46,904 nt of DNA from Flavobacterium bizetiae (GTDB lineage Bacteria; Bacteroidota; Bacteroidia; Flavobacteriales; Flavobacteriaceae), in the NCBI RefSeq assembly GCF_902804475.1, contig NZ_CADCSU010000025.1, positions 1 to 46,904 on the forward strand. The letters run 5' to 3'. Positions 22,396 to 30,636 of this stretch are shown piece after piece. Both the position numbers and the translations under genes were made by a program. The notes beneath the pieces are model-generated. The model saw only the letters and a program-made list of their open reading frames with translations, did no database searches and was not told the DNA's origin. The first letter of the stretch is position 1. Each line of letters begins with the position of its first letter.

Positions 22396-25300
22396 ATGAT
22401 GTTAAAAATAAAATTTGCCATAATCGCATTGCTAATAATTAGCAGTCAGAATGTGATGGCACAATCAAAGACGATACAGGGGGTAATTACTGATCCTTCA
22501 GGATTTCCTTTGCCTGGTGCCAGTGTTAATGTAGAAGGTTCAAAAAACAGCGCATCAACAGATTTTGATGGTAAATACTCTTTACAAGGAGTGAACGCCA
22601 CAGACAAAATAACCTTTTCTTATGTAGGCTTGATTTCGCAAACCATAACTGTCGGTACAAGAACTACAATTGATGTTGTATTAGCATTATCCACACAAAA
22701 CTTAAACGAAGTTGTAGTAGCTTATGGTACTCAAAAAAGAGCTAAGGTTACCGGAGCAATCTCAACAGTAGGTTCAAAAGATATTGCCGCTGTGCCTATT
22801 ACTAATGCTGAGTCTGCTTTGCAAGGACGTGCGGCAGGTGTTACTGTTGTAAACGGTGCGCCGGGTTCAAGTCCTACTGTTAGTATTCGTGGTTTATCCA
22901 CCATGGGAAACAGTGCTCCATTGTATGTAATTGATGGAGTTTTAACAGGTAACCTCTCGGGTTTAAGTCCTAATGATATTGAGAGTATGTCAGTTTTAAA
23001 GGATGCCTCTACTACTGCTTTATATGGTTCAAAAGCTTTTAACGGGGTAATTGTGGTTACTACTAAAAAAGGTAAAAAAGGTCCTGGGCAACTAAGTTTT
23101 AGTACTTATGTGGGCGGACAGGCCGTTACAAAAAGATATGATGTATTAAATACACAGCAATATCTGCAATATGCCAAAGATTTAGGAAGTGATTTAACAG
23201 CAAGAGCGGCTGAATTTGGAAATATAAATACCAACTGGCAAGACCAGATTTTTCAAACTGGTTTGATGCAGGATTATAATCTAAGTTTTTCAAATGGTAC
23301 AGAGACTTCAACAAGTCGTTATTCTGCCGAATATATGAAACAAGAAGGTGCTATTATTAACACTGGTTTTGAACGTTATTCTTTTAGAGCTAATAATACA
23401 CAGGATATTGGAAAACTTAAAGTAGGAAGCAATATCGGTGTATCTTTCAGTACCATTAATCCCGAGCGTAGTGCAGGAGGTAGAACCTTACTCGAGCACG
23501 CTATTAAAATGGCGCCTTATTTTCCTATCTACAATGCAAATAATTTAGGAGGATATCAAGGTCCCAGCGCAATTGATGGTAACGATGCAGAAAATCCTGT
23601 GCGTGTAGCTAATTTAGGATCTCAAAAAATCAATAATTTATCGATAATAGGAAACATCTACGCTGAATTAGAAATTTTCAAAGGCTTAAAATTCAGATCA
23701 CAAGTTTCCTTAGATTATTATACAAGCAAGGATCATACTTTTGTTCCTAGTTTTCAGGATGGTTCTTATCATAAACAAGCATTTTCTACAACAAATGAAA
23801 CCAATGGACAAGGTCAGACTATTGTTTTTGATAACAGCTTAACTTATAAAACTACTATTGCAGGAAAACATAATCTTGAAGTATTAGGAGTTATTACTAA
23901 AATTGATGGAAAATCGCAAACTTTAGCAGCAGGAAGCCGTTACAGTATTTCGGATGAAATTGATCAGTTAAGATATAATGAAGGTAGTTTAACTTCTGCC
24001 AATTATGTAGAAAAAAATATTGGTTATATCGCCCGTATCAATTATGATTATAATGATAAATATCTGCTTGCCGTTTCAGGACGTAGAGACGCTTCATCTC
24101 GTTTTGGAGCCAATAACCGCTGGGGTAACTTCTACTCAGTTGCCCTAGGATGGAACATGGCTAAAGAAAGTTTTATGGAAAATTCTATTTTCAGCACACT
24201 AAAACTTAGAGCCAGTACCGGTACAACAGGAAATGACAGAATAGAGAACTATCAGTACGCCGCTACATTACTTACTACTTATAATTATCCAATTAATGGA
24301 GGAAATGCACAAGGTGTTTCTATGGGAGTTGCTTCTAATCCTAACTTGAAATGGGAGTCTAAAACAGATAGAAATATAGGTTTGGATTTTGGTTTGTTTG
24401 AAGATAAATTCACGGGATCTTTAGAATATTTCAACAATAAAAGTAGTGATATTCTTTTTGCAGTGCCCCTTGCTGCTTCTGTAGGATCTGCCGGTGGCGG
24501 AACTCAAATTCAAAATGTTGCCGATGTGAAAGTAAGCGGATTTGAAGTATCCTTAGGTTATAATGACAGAAAAGGAGATTTTACATGGTCTGCCGTAGCT
24601 AATTTAGGAACAAGTAAAAACGAAGTAACAGGCTTAGCGCCAGGAGTAACTAGTGTGTTGGGTGGTCCAACAGCCAGAGCTGGTTTAGAGAACTTTTCCA
24701 GACTAGAAGTAGGTCAGCCGTTATTCTATTTTTATGGATATCAAACCAATGGAATTTATCAAAATCAGGCAGAAGTAGATGCTGTTTTCGGATCAGGTCA
24801 GACCACGATCAAACCAGGAGATATTAAAATTGTTGACCGCGATGGTAATAAAATAATCAATTCAAATGACAAAACAAATATCGGGAATCCATATCCGGAT
24901 TTTACTTACGGTTTAAACCTTACTGCAGCTTACAAAAATTTCGATTTTAACTGCTTTATATCCGGAGTTCAGGGGAACGATATTTTCAATGCAAATACTT
25001 TTGACCTAAAAGGAATGAATCGTTTGTTTAATGCAAGTACCGATGTATTAGACAGAGCAATTGTTGTAAATGGCGTTGTCACAAATCCATCTGCTACTTT
25101 ACCAAGAGCACAGGGTGCAGATATCAACTGGTCTTCTGCAAATCAGCGTTATGTTGAAGATGGATCCTATACAAGACTAAAAAATATAGCCCTAGGATAC
25201 ACATTTTCCGGAGATGCATTTAAGGCTTATTTTTCAAAAATAAGATTCTATGTAAGCGGGCAAAACTTAATTACAATTACAAAGTATAGCGGTTTAGACC

Positions 25301-25404
25301 CTGAGATCGCACGTGCAGACGCCAATGCAAATTCTGCAGGTATTGATTTAGGAAGATATCCACAGCCAAAATCTGTGATTTTTGGACTTGATGTTACATT
25401 TTAA
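22396..25404 (+). CDS. SusC/RagA-family TonB-dependent outer-membrane transporter (susC2)
   Basis: This 1002-residue SusC-family transporter has a signal peptide ending near MAQ (about residue 23), a carboxypeptidase-regulatory-like domain (about 27-100, GVITDPSGFPLPGASV), NEVVVAYGTQ leading into the plug (LYGSKAFNGVIVVTTKKG) and a barrel ending FGLDVTF. It is clearly diverged from susC1, so the two systems may prefer oligosaccharides of different length or decoration. The start follows a long leader; the first two codons are both ATG, and either could be used. It lies 13 bp before susD2. Confidence 0.94.
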   Translation: MMLKIKFAIIALLIISSQNVMAQSKTIQGVITDPSGFPLPGASVNVEGSKNSASTDFDGKYSLQGVNATDKITFSYVGLISQTITVGTRTTIDVVLALSTQNLNEVVVAYGTQKRAKVTGAISTVGSKDIAAVPITNAESALQGRAAGVTVVNGAPGSSPTVSIRGLSTMGNSAPLYVIDGVLTGNLSGLSPNDIESMSVLKDASTTALYGSKAFNGVIVVTTKKGKKGPGQLSFSTYVGGQAVTKRYDVLNTQQYLQYAKDLGSDLTARAAEFGNINTNWQDQIFQTGLMQDYNLSFSNGTETSTSRYSAEYMKQEGAIINTGFERYSFRANNTQDIGKLKVGSNIGVSFSTINPERSAGGRTLLEHAIKMAPYFPIYNANNLGGYQGPSAIDGNDAENPVRVANLGSQKINNLSIIGNIYAELEIFKGLKFRSQVSLDYYTSKDHTFVPSFQDGSYHKQAFSTTNETNGQGQTIVFDNSLTYKTTIAGKHNLEVLGVITKIDGKSQTLAAGSRYSISDEIDQLRYNEGSLTSANYVEKNIGYIARINYDYNDKYLLAVSGRRDASSRFGANNRWGNFYSVALGWNMAKESFMENSIFSTLKLRASTGTTGNDRIENYQYAATLLTTYNYPINGGNAQGVSMGVASNPNLKWESKTDRNIGLDFGLFEDKFTGSLEYFNNKSSDILFAVPLAASVGSAGGGTQIQNVADVKVSGFEVSLGYNDRKGDFTWSAVANLGTSKNEVTGLAPGVTSVLGGPTARAGLENFSRLEVGQPLFYFYGYQTNGIYQNQAEVDAVFGSGQTTIKPGDIKIVDRDGNKIINSNDKTNIGNPYPDFTYGLNLTAAYKNFDFNCFISGVQGNDIFNANTFDLKGMNRLFNASTDVLDRAIVVNGVVTNPSATLPRAQGADINWSSANQRYVEDGSYTRLKNIALGYTFSGDAFKAYFSKIRFYVSGQNLITITKYSGLDPEIARADANANSAGIDLGRYPQPKSVIFGLDVTF

Positions 25405-25417
25405 TATATAAAAGAAA

Positions 25418-26911
25418 ATGAGAAAAATAAAATATATACTTATAGTTCTGACAGGAGTTTTAACTATAACTTCATGTGATTCTGGCGAATTAGAATTAAC
25501 TAATCCCAACACTTTAGCACCAGAAACTTTCTTTATAAATGAAGCCCAAGTGCAATCCTCTGTAAATGCATCTTATGCCAATCTGCAGACAAGAGGGCTT
25601 TATGGCAGGAATTTTTCTTTTGCTATGGATCTTATGGCTCAGGATGCTTTAGGAAATCCACAGTTAGAAGGAAACAAAAAACCTTTTCAGGATTTTTCTT
25701 TTAATGCAGGAAATGATATTATTCAGTATTATTGGGAATCCTGTTATAAAGGGATATCCAGAGCTAATTTTGTACTGGATAATGAGGCGAAAATAAATGC
25801 TCTTTCAAGTTCGGATTTTTCACAAGAGAAAAAGAACAAATATTTAGGAGAAGCTCATTTTTTAAGAGCCTATTATTATTTTTTGTTAGTGAAACGATTT
25901 GGAGATTTACCAATTTACAAAACAGGGACCATTATCGGCAATGCCAGAAGTCCTAAGGCAGAGGTTTATGCCCTGATAGAAGAAGATCTTGTATTTGCGT
26001 CTAAAAATCTTTTGCCAAGAGCAACAGAAGTGCCAGGAAGAGCTAGTAGGGAAGCAGCTTATGCCTATCTGGGAAAAGTATTGTTGTACGAAAAAAAATA
26101 CGATGAAGCGTTGGTTGCATTGAATAATGTTACAGGATTCAGTCTTGAGGATAAAGGCAGTTTTTACAACAACTTTATGGTAGAGACAGAACACGGCAAA
26201 GAATCAATTTTTGAGATTGAGTTTGACGAGAAAAATGGAACAGGTGATCAATGGGGGGCTGTTGGTGATAGCGAGGGAACTGGTTTTGAAGAATCAACCC
26301 TTAGAGGACAGGAATATGGAAACCTGAGCTGGTACAATGTGTATCCGTCAGACGATTTGTTAGATTCGTATGAAGCAGGAGATTTACGTTTTGGAGATAC
26401 TTTTTATGTACCAGGCTCAACCTATTTGAAAGGAACCAAGGTAATGCTGGCAAGTAATTTTACTACCTCTGCAGGTATTAGAAGAGCGGGCTGGAAAAAA
26501 TATCAAAACTATTACGAAAGAGAAGATGAAGCAACACGCTCAAGTATTAACTTCAAGGTGATGCGTTATGCAGATGTACTGCTTATGAAAGCAGAATGTG
26601 AAAATCAAAGAGCAGGAGGTTCACAAACAGCTGCCATTGCCTATATTAAAGAAGTGAGAGATCGTGCAGGTTTAACCACTAATATTACCGCTACAAAAGA
26701 TGCAGTTTTTGCTGCAATAGTTCATGAGCGTAAAGTAGAATTTGCCGGAGAACAAAGCCGTTTTGATGATATTATCAGATGGGGTAACGCAAGTGTAGAA
26801 TTAGCAGGAACTGGTTTTCAGGCTGGTAAAAGCGAGTTATGGCCAATACCAAACAGAGAAACATCTTCTAATCCTAATATAAAACCAAGTAATAATAATC
26901 CTGGTTACTAA
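25418..26911 (+). CDS. SusD/RagB-family glycan-binding lipoprotein (susD2)
   Basis: This 497-residue lipoprotein has a lipobox ending at Cys20 (VLTITSC). Its SusD-like TPR region includes EAHFLRAYYYFLLVKRFGDLPIY. The C-terminal signature AIVHERKVEFAGEQSRFDDIIRWG precedes the terminal NPGY common to the family. It is a typical-length SusD and forms a transporter pair with susC2. The neighbouring sensor-regulator upstream and symporter downstream suggest it serves the same xylan system. Confidence 0.93.
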   Translation: MRKIKYILIVLTGVLTITSCDSGELELTNPNTLAPETFFINEAQVQSSVNASYANLQTRGLYGRNFSFAMDLMAQDALGNPQLEGNKKPFQDFSFNAGNDIIQYYWESCYKGISRANFVLDNEAKINALSSSDFSQEKKNKYLGEAHFLRAYYYFLLVKRFGDLPIYKTGTIIGNARSPKAEVYALIEEDLVFASKNLLPRATEVPGRASREAAYAYLGKVLLYEKKYDEALVALNNVTGFSLEDKGSFYNNFMVETEHGKESIFEIEFDEKNGTGDQWGAVGDSEGTGFEESTLRGQEYGNLSWYNVYPSDDLLDSYEAGDLRFGDTFYVPGSTYLKGTKVMLASNFTTSAGIRRAGWKKYQNYYEREDEATRSSINFKVMRYADVLLMKAECENQRAGGSQTAAIAYIKEVRDRAGLTTNITATKDAVFAAIVHERKVEFAGEQSRFDDIIRWGNASVELAGTGFQAGKSELWPIPNRETSSNPNIKPSNNNPGY

Positions 26912-26959
26912 ACCATTAAATTATGTTAGTTTGAATTAAGTTAAGTTAGTATTTTTGGT

Positions 26960-26992
26960 AAACAGCGCATTTTTAATGCGCTGTTTATTTTT
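26960..26992 (+). terminator. Intrinsic terminator of susCD2
   Basis: A perfect 11-bp stem, AAACAGCGCAT (26960-26970) with ATGCGCTGTTT (26976-26986), closes a TTTTA loop and is followed by ATTTTTG. It separates the operon from the convergent symporter gene and may act in both directions. Confidence 0.8.
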
Positions 26993-27031
26993 GTATAAGT
27001 GCAAGTCAATTATAATTTCAGAAAGCTAAAT

Positions 27032-27083
27032 CCAAAATCTATGTTCAATAATCTAAAATCTAAAATCTGCAATCTAAAATCTA
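27032..27083. repeat. Short direct repeats of TCTAAAATCT type
   Basis: Three overlapping copies of TCTAAAATCT and one diverged copy (TCCAAAATCT) lie between the convergent susD2 and symporter genes. The last copy contains the symporter stop codon and its final two codons (Arg-Phe), so the repeat has altered the C-terminus. Function unknown. Confidence 0.6.
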
Positions 27084-28543
27084 CTTCTCCTCTCCTCCAA
27101 ATCCGTTTCAATTTGAATTTCCATTTTTTTATCTATTACATAAAAACATAATAAGACAGCACTGATAATAAAGATAAAACCCGGATAAATACTTACCGAA
27201 AGTTTAATCCCTTCTACCGCGGCCGGCACCTGATTAACCTCTTCAGCCACATAACCATATTTAGATAAAAATGCGGCGCCCAGAGCGCTGCCAATACTTA
27301 TTCCTATTTTTAAACCAAAAATCATGGCCGAAAAAACAGTAGCAGTTGCCCGGCGATTGTTTTTCCATTCGCTGTAATCCGCCACATCTGCAATCATAGC
27401 CCATAATAGGGGAATTGTTATGCCGTAAATAAATCCGTGTAATAATTGCGTCAGGAAAACCATAGCTACGGCAGATCGGCTATAGAAATTAAATGCCAGA
27501 AGACTAAGGGCAGATAAAAATATAAAAGTGATGTAAACATTTCTTTTGCCAAAAGAATCAGCAAGAGGTTTTGAAAACATAATCCCGAAGATCATAAAAA
27601 GAATCCCGCCCGCATTAAAAAGACTAAATGCAGAAGTAGGCGCATCCATTGGCCACTGAAAATCTACAAATCCCATTGCAGTGAGTGAATGATTCACGCG
27701 TTCAATAAAGGATGTAAAACCAATATCATTCAAAAAAAGAATTTGTGCCTGTGGATCTAGATAATATTTAAAATAAAAAACATACATACCACCCTTTAGC
27801 GACAAAGTAATAAAAACCAGAATAGTAACCAGTAACATTACCAGCCAGGGACCGTTTTTAGATAAATCCATAAAATCCTGCTTCACTGAAGATTCCTGAT
27901 TCTTTGCAGGGATAATTCTTTCTTTGGTGGTCAGAAATGTAATAAGTAAACAAACGACCCCAACAACAGCAAATAAAAGCATTGTATTTTTAAAGCCAAC
28001 TGCTTTATCTCCATTTCCTAAAATCAGAACAAAAGGAAGCAAAAGGGACTGAATTATAAATTGGGCAATCATGACGGCAACAAACCGATAGGAGGAAAGA
28101 CTGTTTCGTTCTTTCATATCGCCTGTCAAAACACCACTTAGGGCAACATATGGTAAATTATTGGCCGAGTAAATCAGCACTAAAAAAAAATAAGTTAGTA
28201 ATGCATAGATTATCTTTCCCGAGATTCCAAAATCAGGAGTTAAAAAAGAAAGCACAGCAGCAATCCCAAAAGGCAAAGAAGTCCATAGTATCCACGGCCT
28301 GAATTTTCCCCAACGCGTTTTGGTACGATCAGCGATAACCCCCATAATGATATTAAAAAAAGCGCCAATAAAACCTCCGGTAAAAATAATTACACTTGCT
28401 GTTCCGGCAGGAATTTTATAAACATCAGTATAAAAGAAAGCCAAAAATGTAAGCAGCGTCTGAAAAATTAAATTCGCTGCAAAATCACCTAAACCGTAAC
28501 CTATTTTTTCTAGTACAGAAAGTTTTTTTGATATATTATTCAT
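27074..28543 (-). CDS. GPH-family sugar:cation symporter (MFS, MelB/XynP-like)
   Basis: This 489-residue inner-membrane carrier belongs to the glycoside-pentoside-hexuronide:cation symporter family and would bring xylose or short xylo-oligosaccharides into the cytoplasm. Family features include the N-terminal KIGYGLGDFAANLIFQ, the loop ADRTKTRWGKFRPWILW and about 12 hydrophobic spans, with a longer periplasmic or cytoplasmic insertion near residues 240-300. The hydrophilic end (KKMEIQIETDLEERRSRF) runs into the repeat at 27032-27083. It diverges from the GH8 gene across a 723-bp spacer. No minus-strand TAnnTTTG box was found directly upstream. Confidence 0.88.
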   Translation of the reverse strand: MNNISKKLSVLEKIGYGLGDFAANLIFQTLLTFLAFFYTDVYKIPAGTASVIIFTGGFIGAFFNIIMGVIADRTKTRWGKFRPWILWTSLPFGIAAVLSFLTPDFGISGKIIYALLTYFFLVLIYSANNLPYVALSGVLTGDMKERNSLSSYRFVAVMIAQFIIQSLLLPFVLILGNGDKAVGFKNTMLLFAVVGVVCLLITFLTTKERIIPAKNQESSVKQDFMDLSKNGPWLVMLLVTILVFITLSLKGGMYVFYFKYYLDPQAQILFLNDIGFTSFIERVNHSLTAMGFVDFQWPMDAPTSAFSLFNAGGILFMIFGIMFSKPLADSFGKRNVYITFIFLSALSLLAFNFYSRSAVAMVFLTQLLHGFIYGITIPLLWAMIADVADYSEWKNNRRATATVFSAMIFGLKIGISIGSALGAAFLSKYGYVAEEVNQVPAAVEGIKLSVSIYPGFIFIISAVLLCFYVIDKKMEIQIETDLEERRSRF

Positions 28544-28922
28544 AAATATAGTAGCTGCTTTTTTATGGGCTTTTATCGTGTCAGGTCAATTATTTTTTAA
28601 AGTGTTTTGATCCAAAAAGCAACACTTCTTTTTTTATTCCGGGTATAAAGAATACTAATGTAAAAATAGCCTGAAAGCCCAAATAACTGTATCATTTTTG
28701 AAGCCTATAATAACATATTTGAAGCATCACTTGATTTTTAGTAAATCTATTCAATATAAATACCCGTTTTCATTTCGAATATTAAAAATATCAATTCAAA
28801 AAAGACTTCTTGTTTTTTGGTGAGGAGCATTTTTAAACTCATTTTATCCAATGCTTTTAATCTTTAAATTAAAGGATTTTAGGGGGAGTAATAACGAAGA
28901 ATATATTTTAAAATAAAACATC
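28544..28922. other. AT-rich spacer upstream of the symporter gene
   Basis: This 379-bp stretch holds no gene and no recognisable promoter, hairpin or repeat in either direction, apart from generally AT-rich sequence. It must contain the symporter promoter, which I could not locate. Confidence 0.4.
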
Positions 28923-28978
28923 ATACAACCGATTGCGTAATAACTGGTTTTGTTTATATTTGTAATAAGCACACTTAT
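28923..28978 (+). promoter_or_regulatory. Operator plus promoter of the GH8 gene, matching that of susC1
   Basis: ATACAACCGATTGCGT (28923-28938) matches the susC1 operator in 14 of 16 bases. A TTG (28933-28935) stands 19 bp before TATATTTG (28955-28962), and ACACTTAT (28971-28978) begins 9 bp after the last base of that box, exactly as at 152-207. Between the start of ACAACCG and the end of the -7 box the two sites agree at 31 of 38 positions with no gaps. This indicates co-regulation of susCD1 and the GH8 gene. Palindromic symmetry is weaker here (5 of 8 pairs). Confidence 0.7.
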
Positions 28979-29266
28979 ATTTATAAGTATTCAGGATAGT
29001 GCTGCTATCGAAAATTTTGAATTAGGTTATTTTAGTTATTTAGTTTTTTATAATGCCCAAAAGTTACCAAAAAGGCATCAGTTACAAACATTCAATCTTT
29101 GTAGATTACTTGCATTATGCTAAACGCGAAAGCATTCAAAAAATAATCTGCACAATAGAAGGTAAAAGGAAGATCGGGCAAAAAATCTTCCTGATTAATT
29201 TTTCCATTTAAAGAATTTATACTTCACATTTTTTTGAATTAACAGTAAAATAATAAAAAGACAAAT
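28979..29266 (+). promoter_or_regulatory. Long 5' leader of the GH8 gene with a hairpin
   Basis: From the predicted start near 28970 the leader is about 300 nt. It contains GATAG/CTATC around TGCTG, and a perfect 8-bp stem AGGAAGAT (29167-29174) with ATCTTCCT (29185-29192) followed by GATTAATTTTT, which is terminator-like. A 52-codon reading frame (29053-29211) spans the hairpin. The leader may carry an attenuation step or a small gene. Confidence 0.4.
29053..29211 (+). CDS. Possible 52-residue leader ORF
   Basis: An ATG-initiated frame of 52 codons ends with TAA at 29209-29211, 55 bp before the GH8 start. The product begins MPKSYQKGISYKHSIF and is lysine-rich (9 Lys, 2 Arg), with no signal peptide or family I recognise. 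It could be a leader peptide, a small unrelated protein, or chance. Codon use does not clearly favour either. Confidence 0.2.
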   Translation: MPKSYQKGISYKHSIFVDYLHYAKRESIQKIICTIEGKRKIGQKIFLINFSI

Positions 29267-30562
29267 ATGATTCTACATAAAAATTTCGCAAGTAAATACC
29301 TGACTAAAATCCGACTTTTAATACTAGTTTTTGTTTTAATTGTTCCGGTTTTTGCAATAAGTCAGAATAAAAAGAAAGCTGATCAATCAGAACTAAAAAG
29401 AGCTCAATACCGCAATCTTTTTAAAGAAGCAGGTTACAGCCAAACTGAGATCGACAAGAAATTAACCAAAGCCTATTATGATGTTTTTGAAGGACCGGAC
29501 AAAGTTTATTTTAAGGAAGGCGATTCGCTAGGATACGTTTCGGATGTTAAAAACAAAGATGCCCGGACTGAGGGAATGTCATACGGAATGATGGTGGCCG
29601 TTCAGCTCGATAAAAAAGAAGTTTTTGATCGTCTCTGGCGATGGTCTGTAAAATACATGCAACATCAGCAAGGGCCAAGAGAAGATTATTTTGCCTGGAG
29701 CGTAAATCCTCAGACCAAAAAACAAAACTCTCCAGGTTCTGCTTCAGACGGAGAATTGTACTATATAACAAGTCTGCTTTTTGCTTCTAATAAATGGGGA
29801 AATAATACCGGAATCGATTATTATAAAGAAGCCAGAAGAATATTAGATGCCATGTGGAAAAAAGATGGTACGGGCAATATCTATAACATTATAAATACAG
29901 AACACAAACAGATTTCTTTTGTTCCGGAAGCAGCAGGCTACAACTGGACAGATCCGTCGTATCATGTTCCTGCATTTTACGAAATATGGGCATTATATGC
30001 CAAAGACGGCCATGAACAGTTTTATAAAGAATGTGCCGATGTTTCGCGTAATTTTTTGCACAAAGCCTGTCATCGGGTAACGGGTCTGACTTCAGATTAT
30101 ACTGAGTTTAATGGCGAACCACATCCAACGCCCTGGCTGCCTCCCGGATTTCGATATGATTCGTGGCGCGTTCCTATGAATGTGGCGATGGATTATACCT
30201 GGTACGGAAAAGATAAAGAATGGCAGGAAGATTATGCTAAGCGGTTTCAAAATTTCCTTAGATCTAAAGGACTCGATACTTACCAAGATCAGTTTAATCT
30301 GGACGGTTCTACACCTGAATTTATTCTTCAGGCAGGTCCGGTAAAAAAGCTCAGGCATTCCATTGGGTTAGTAGCAACAGCAGCTACGGCATCATTGGTA
30401 AACAAAGACAAAGCAAGTATAGATTTTGTTCACGCGGTTTGGAATGCCAAACTGGAACCTTACCAAGACGGTTACTTTGATCCTTATTATGATGGATTAA
30501 TGTACCTTTTCAGTCTAATGCATCTTAGCGGAAACTACCAGATTATAGCCCCAAAAGGTTAA
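29267..30562 (+). CDS. Glycoside hydrolase family 8, reducing-end xylose-releasing exo-oligoxylanase-like (Rex)
   Basis: This 431-residue GH8 protein has an N-terminal signal peptide (to about residue 37, ending AISQ), then an (alpha/alpha)6 barrel. Glu102 in DARTEGMSYGMM corresponds to the family's general acid, and Asp309 in AMDYTWYGKD fits the general base of Rex-type enzymes. Rex enzymes trim xylose from the reducing end of xylo-oligosaccharides. Others in GH8 are endo-xylanases, cellulases or chitosanases, but the motif context and the surrounding GH43/GH3 genes favour a xylan role. It is monocistronic, with its own operator-bearing promoter and a strong terminator. Confidence 0.88.
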   Translation: MILHKNFASKYLTKIRLLILVFVLIVPVFAISQNKKKADQSELKRAQYRNLFKEAGYSQTEIDKKLTKAYYDVFEGPDKVYFKEGDSLGYVSDVKNKDARTEGMSYGMMVAVQLDKKEVFDRLWRWSVKYMQHQQGPREDYFAWSVNPQTKKQNSPGSASDGELYYITSLLFASNKWGNNTGIDYYKEARRILDAMWKKDGTGNIYNIINTEHKQISFVPEAAGYNWTDPSYHVPAFYEIWALYAKDGHEQFYKECADVSRNFLHKACHRVTGLTSDYTEFNGEPHPTPWLPPGFRYDSWRVPMNVAMDYTWYGKDKEWQEDYAKRFQNFLRSKGLDTYQDQFNLDGSTPEFILQAGPVKKLRHSIGLVATAATASLVNKDKASIDFVHAVWNAKLEPYQDGYFDPYYDGLMYLFSLMHLSGNYQIIAPKG

Positions 30563-30592
30563 CTTGAACAGCACGGACCCGGCAGGTAAAGG

Positions 30593-30632
30593 CAATGCAG
30601 TTCTTAAAGAAGAACTGCATTGTTTTTTTTTG
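30593..30632 (+). terminator. Strong terminator between GH8 and the convergent peptidase gene
   Basis: A perfect 13-bp stem, CAATGCAGTTCTT (30593-30605) with its complement at 30610-30622, closes an AAAG loop and is followed by ten T. It lies 31 bp after the GH8 stop and 5 bp from the peptidase stop on the other strand. It also marks the composition change at the edge of the peptidase block. Confidence 0.92.
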
Positions 30633-30636
30633 TCTT

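Noticed and set aside
27032..27083. CRISPR array
   Set aside because: Repeat units are only about 10 bp, overlap one another and have no regular spacers; no cas genes are present.
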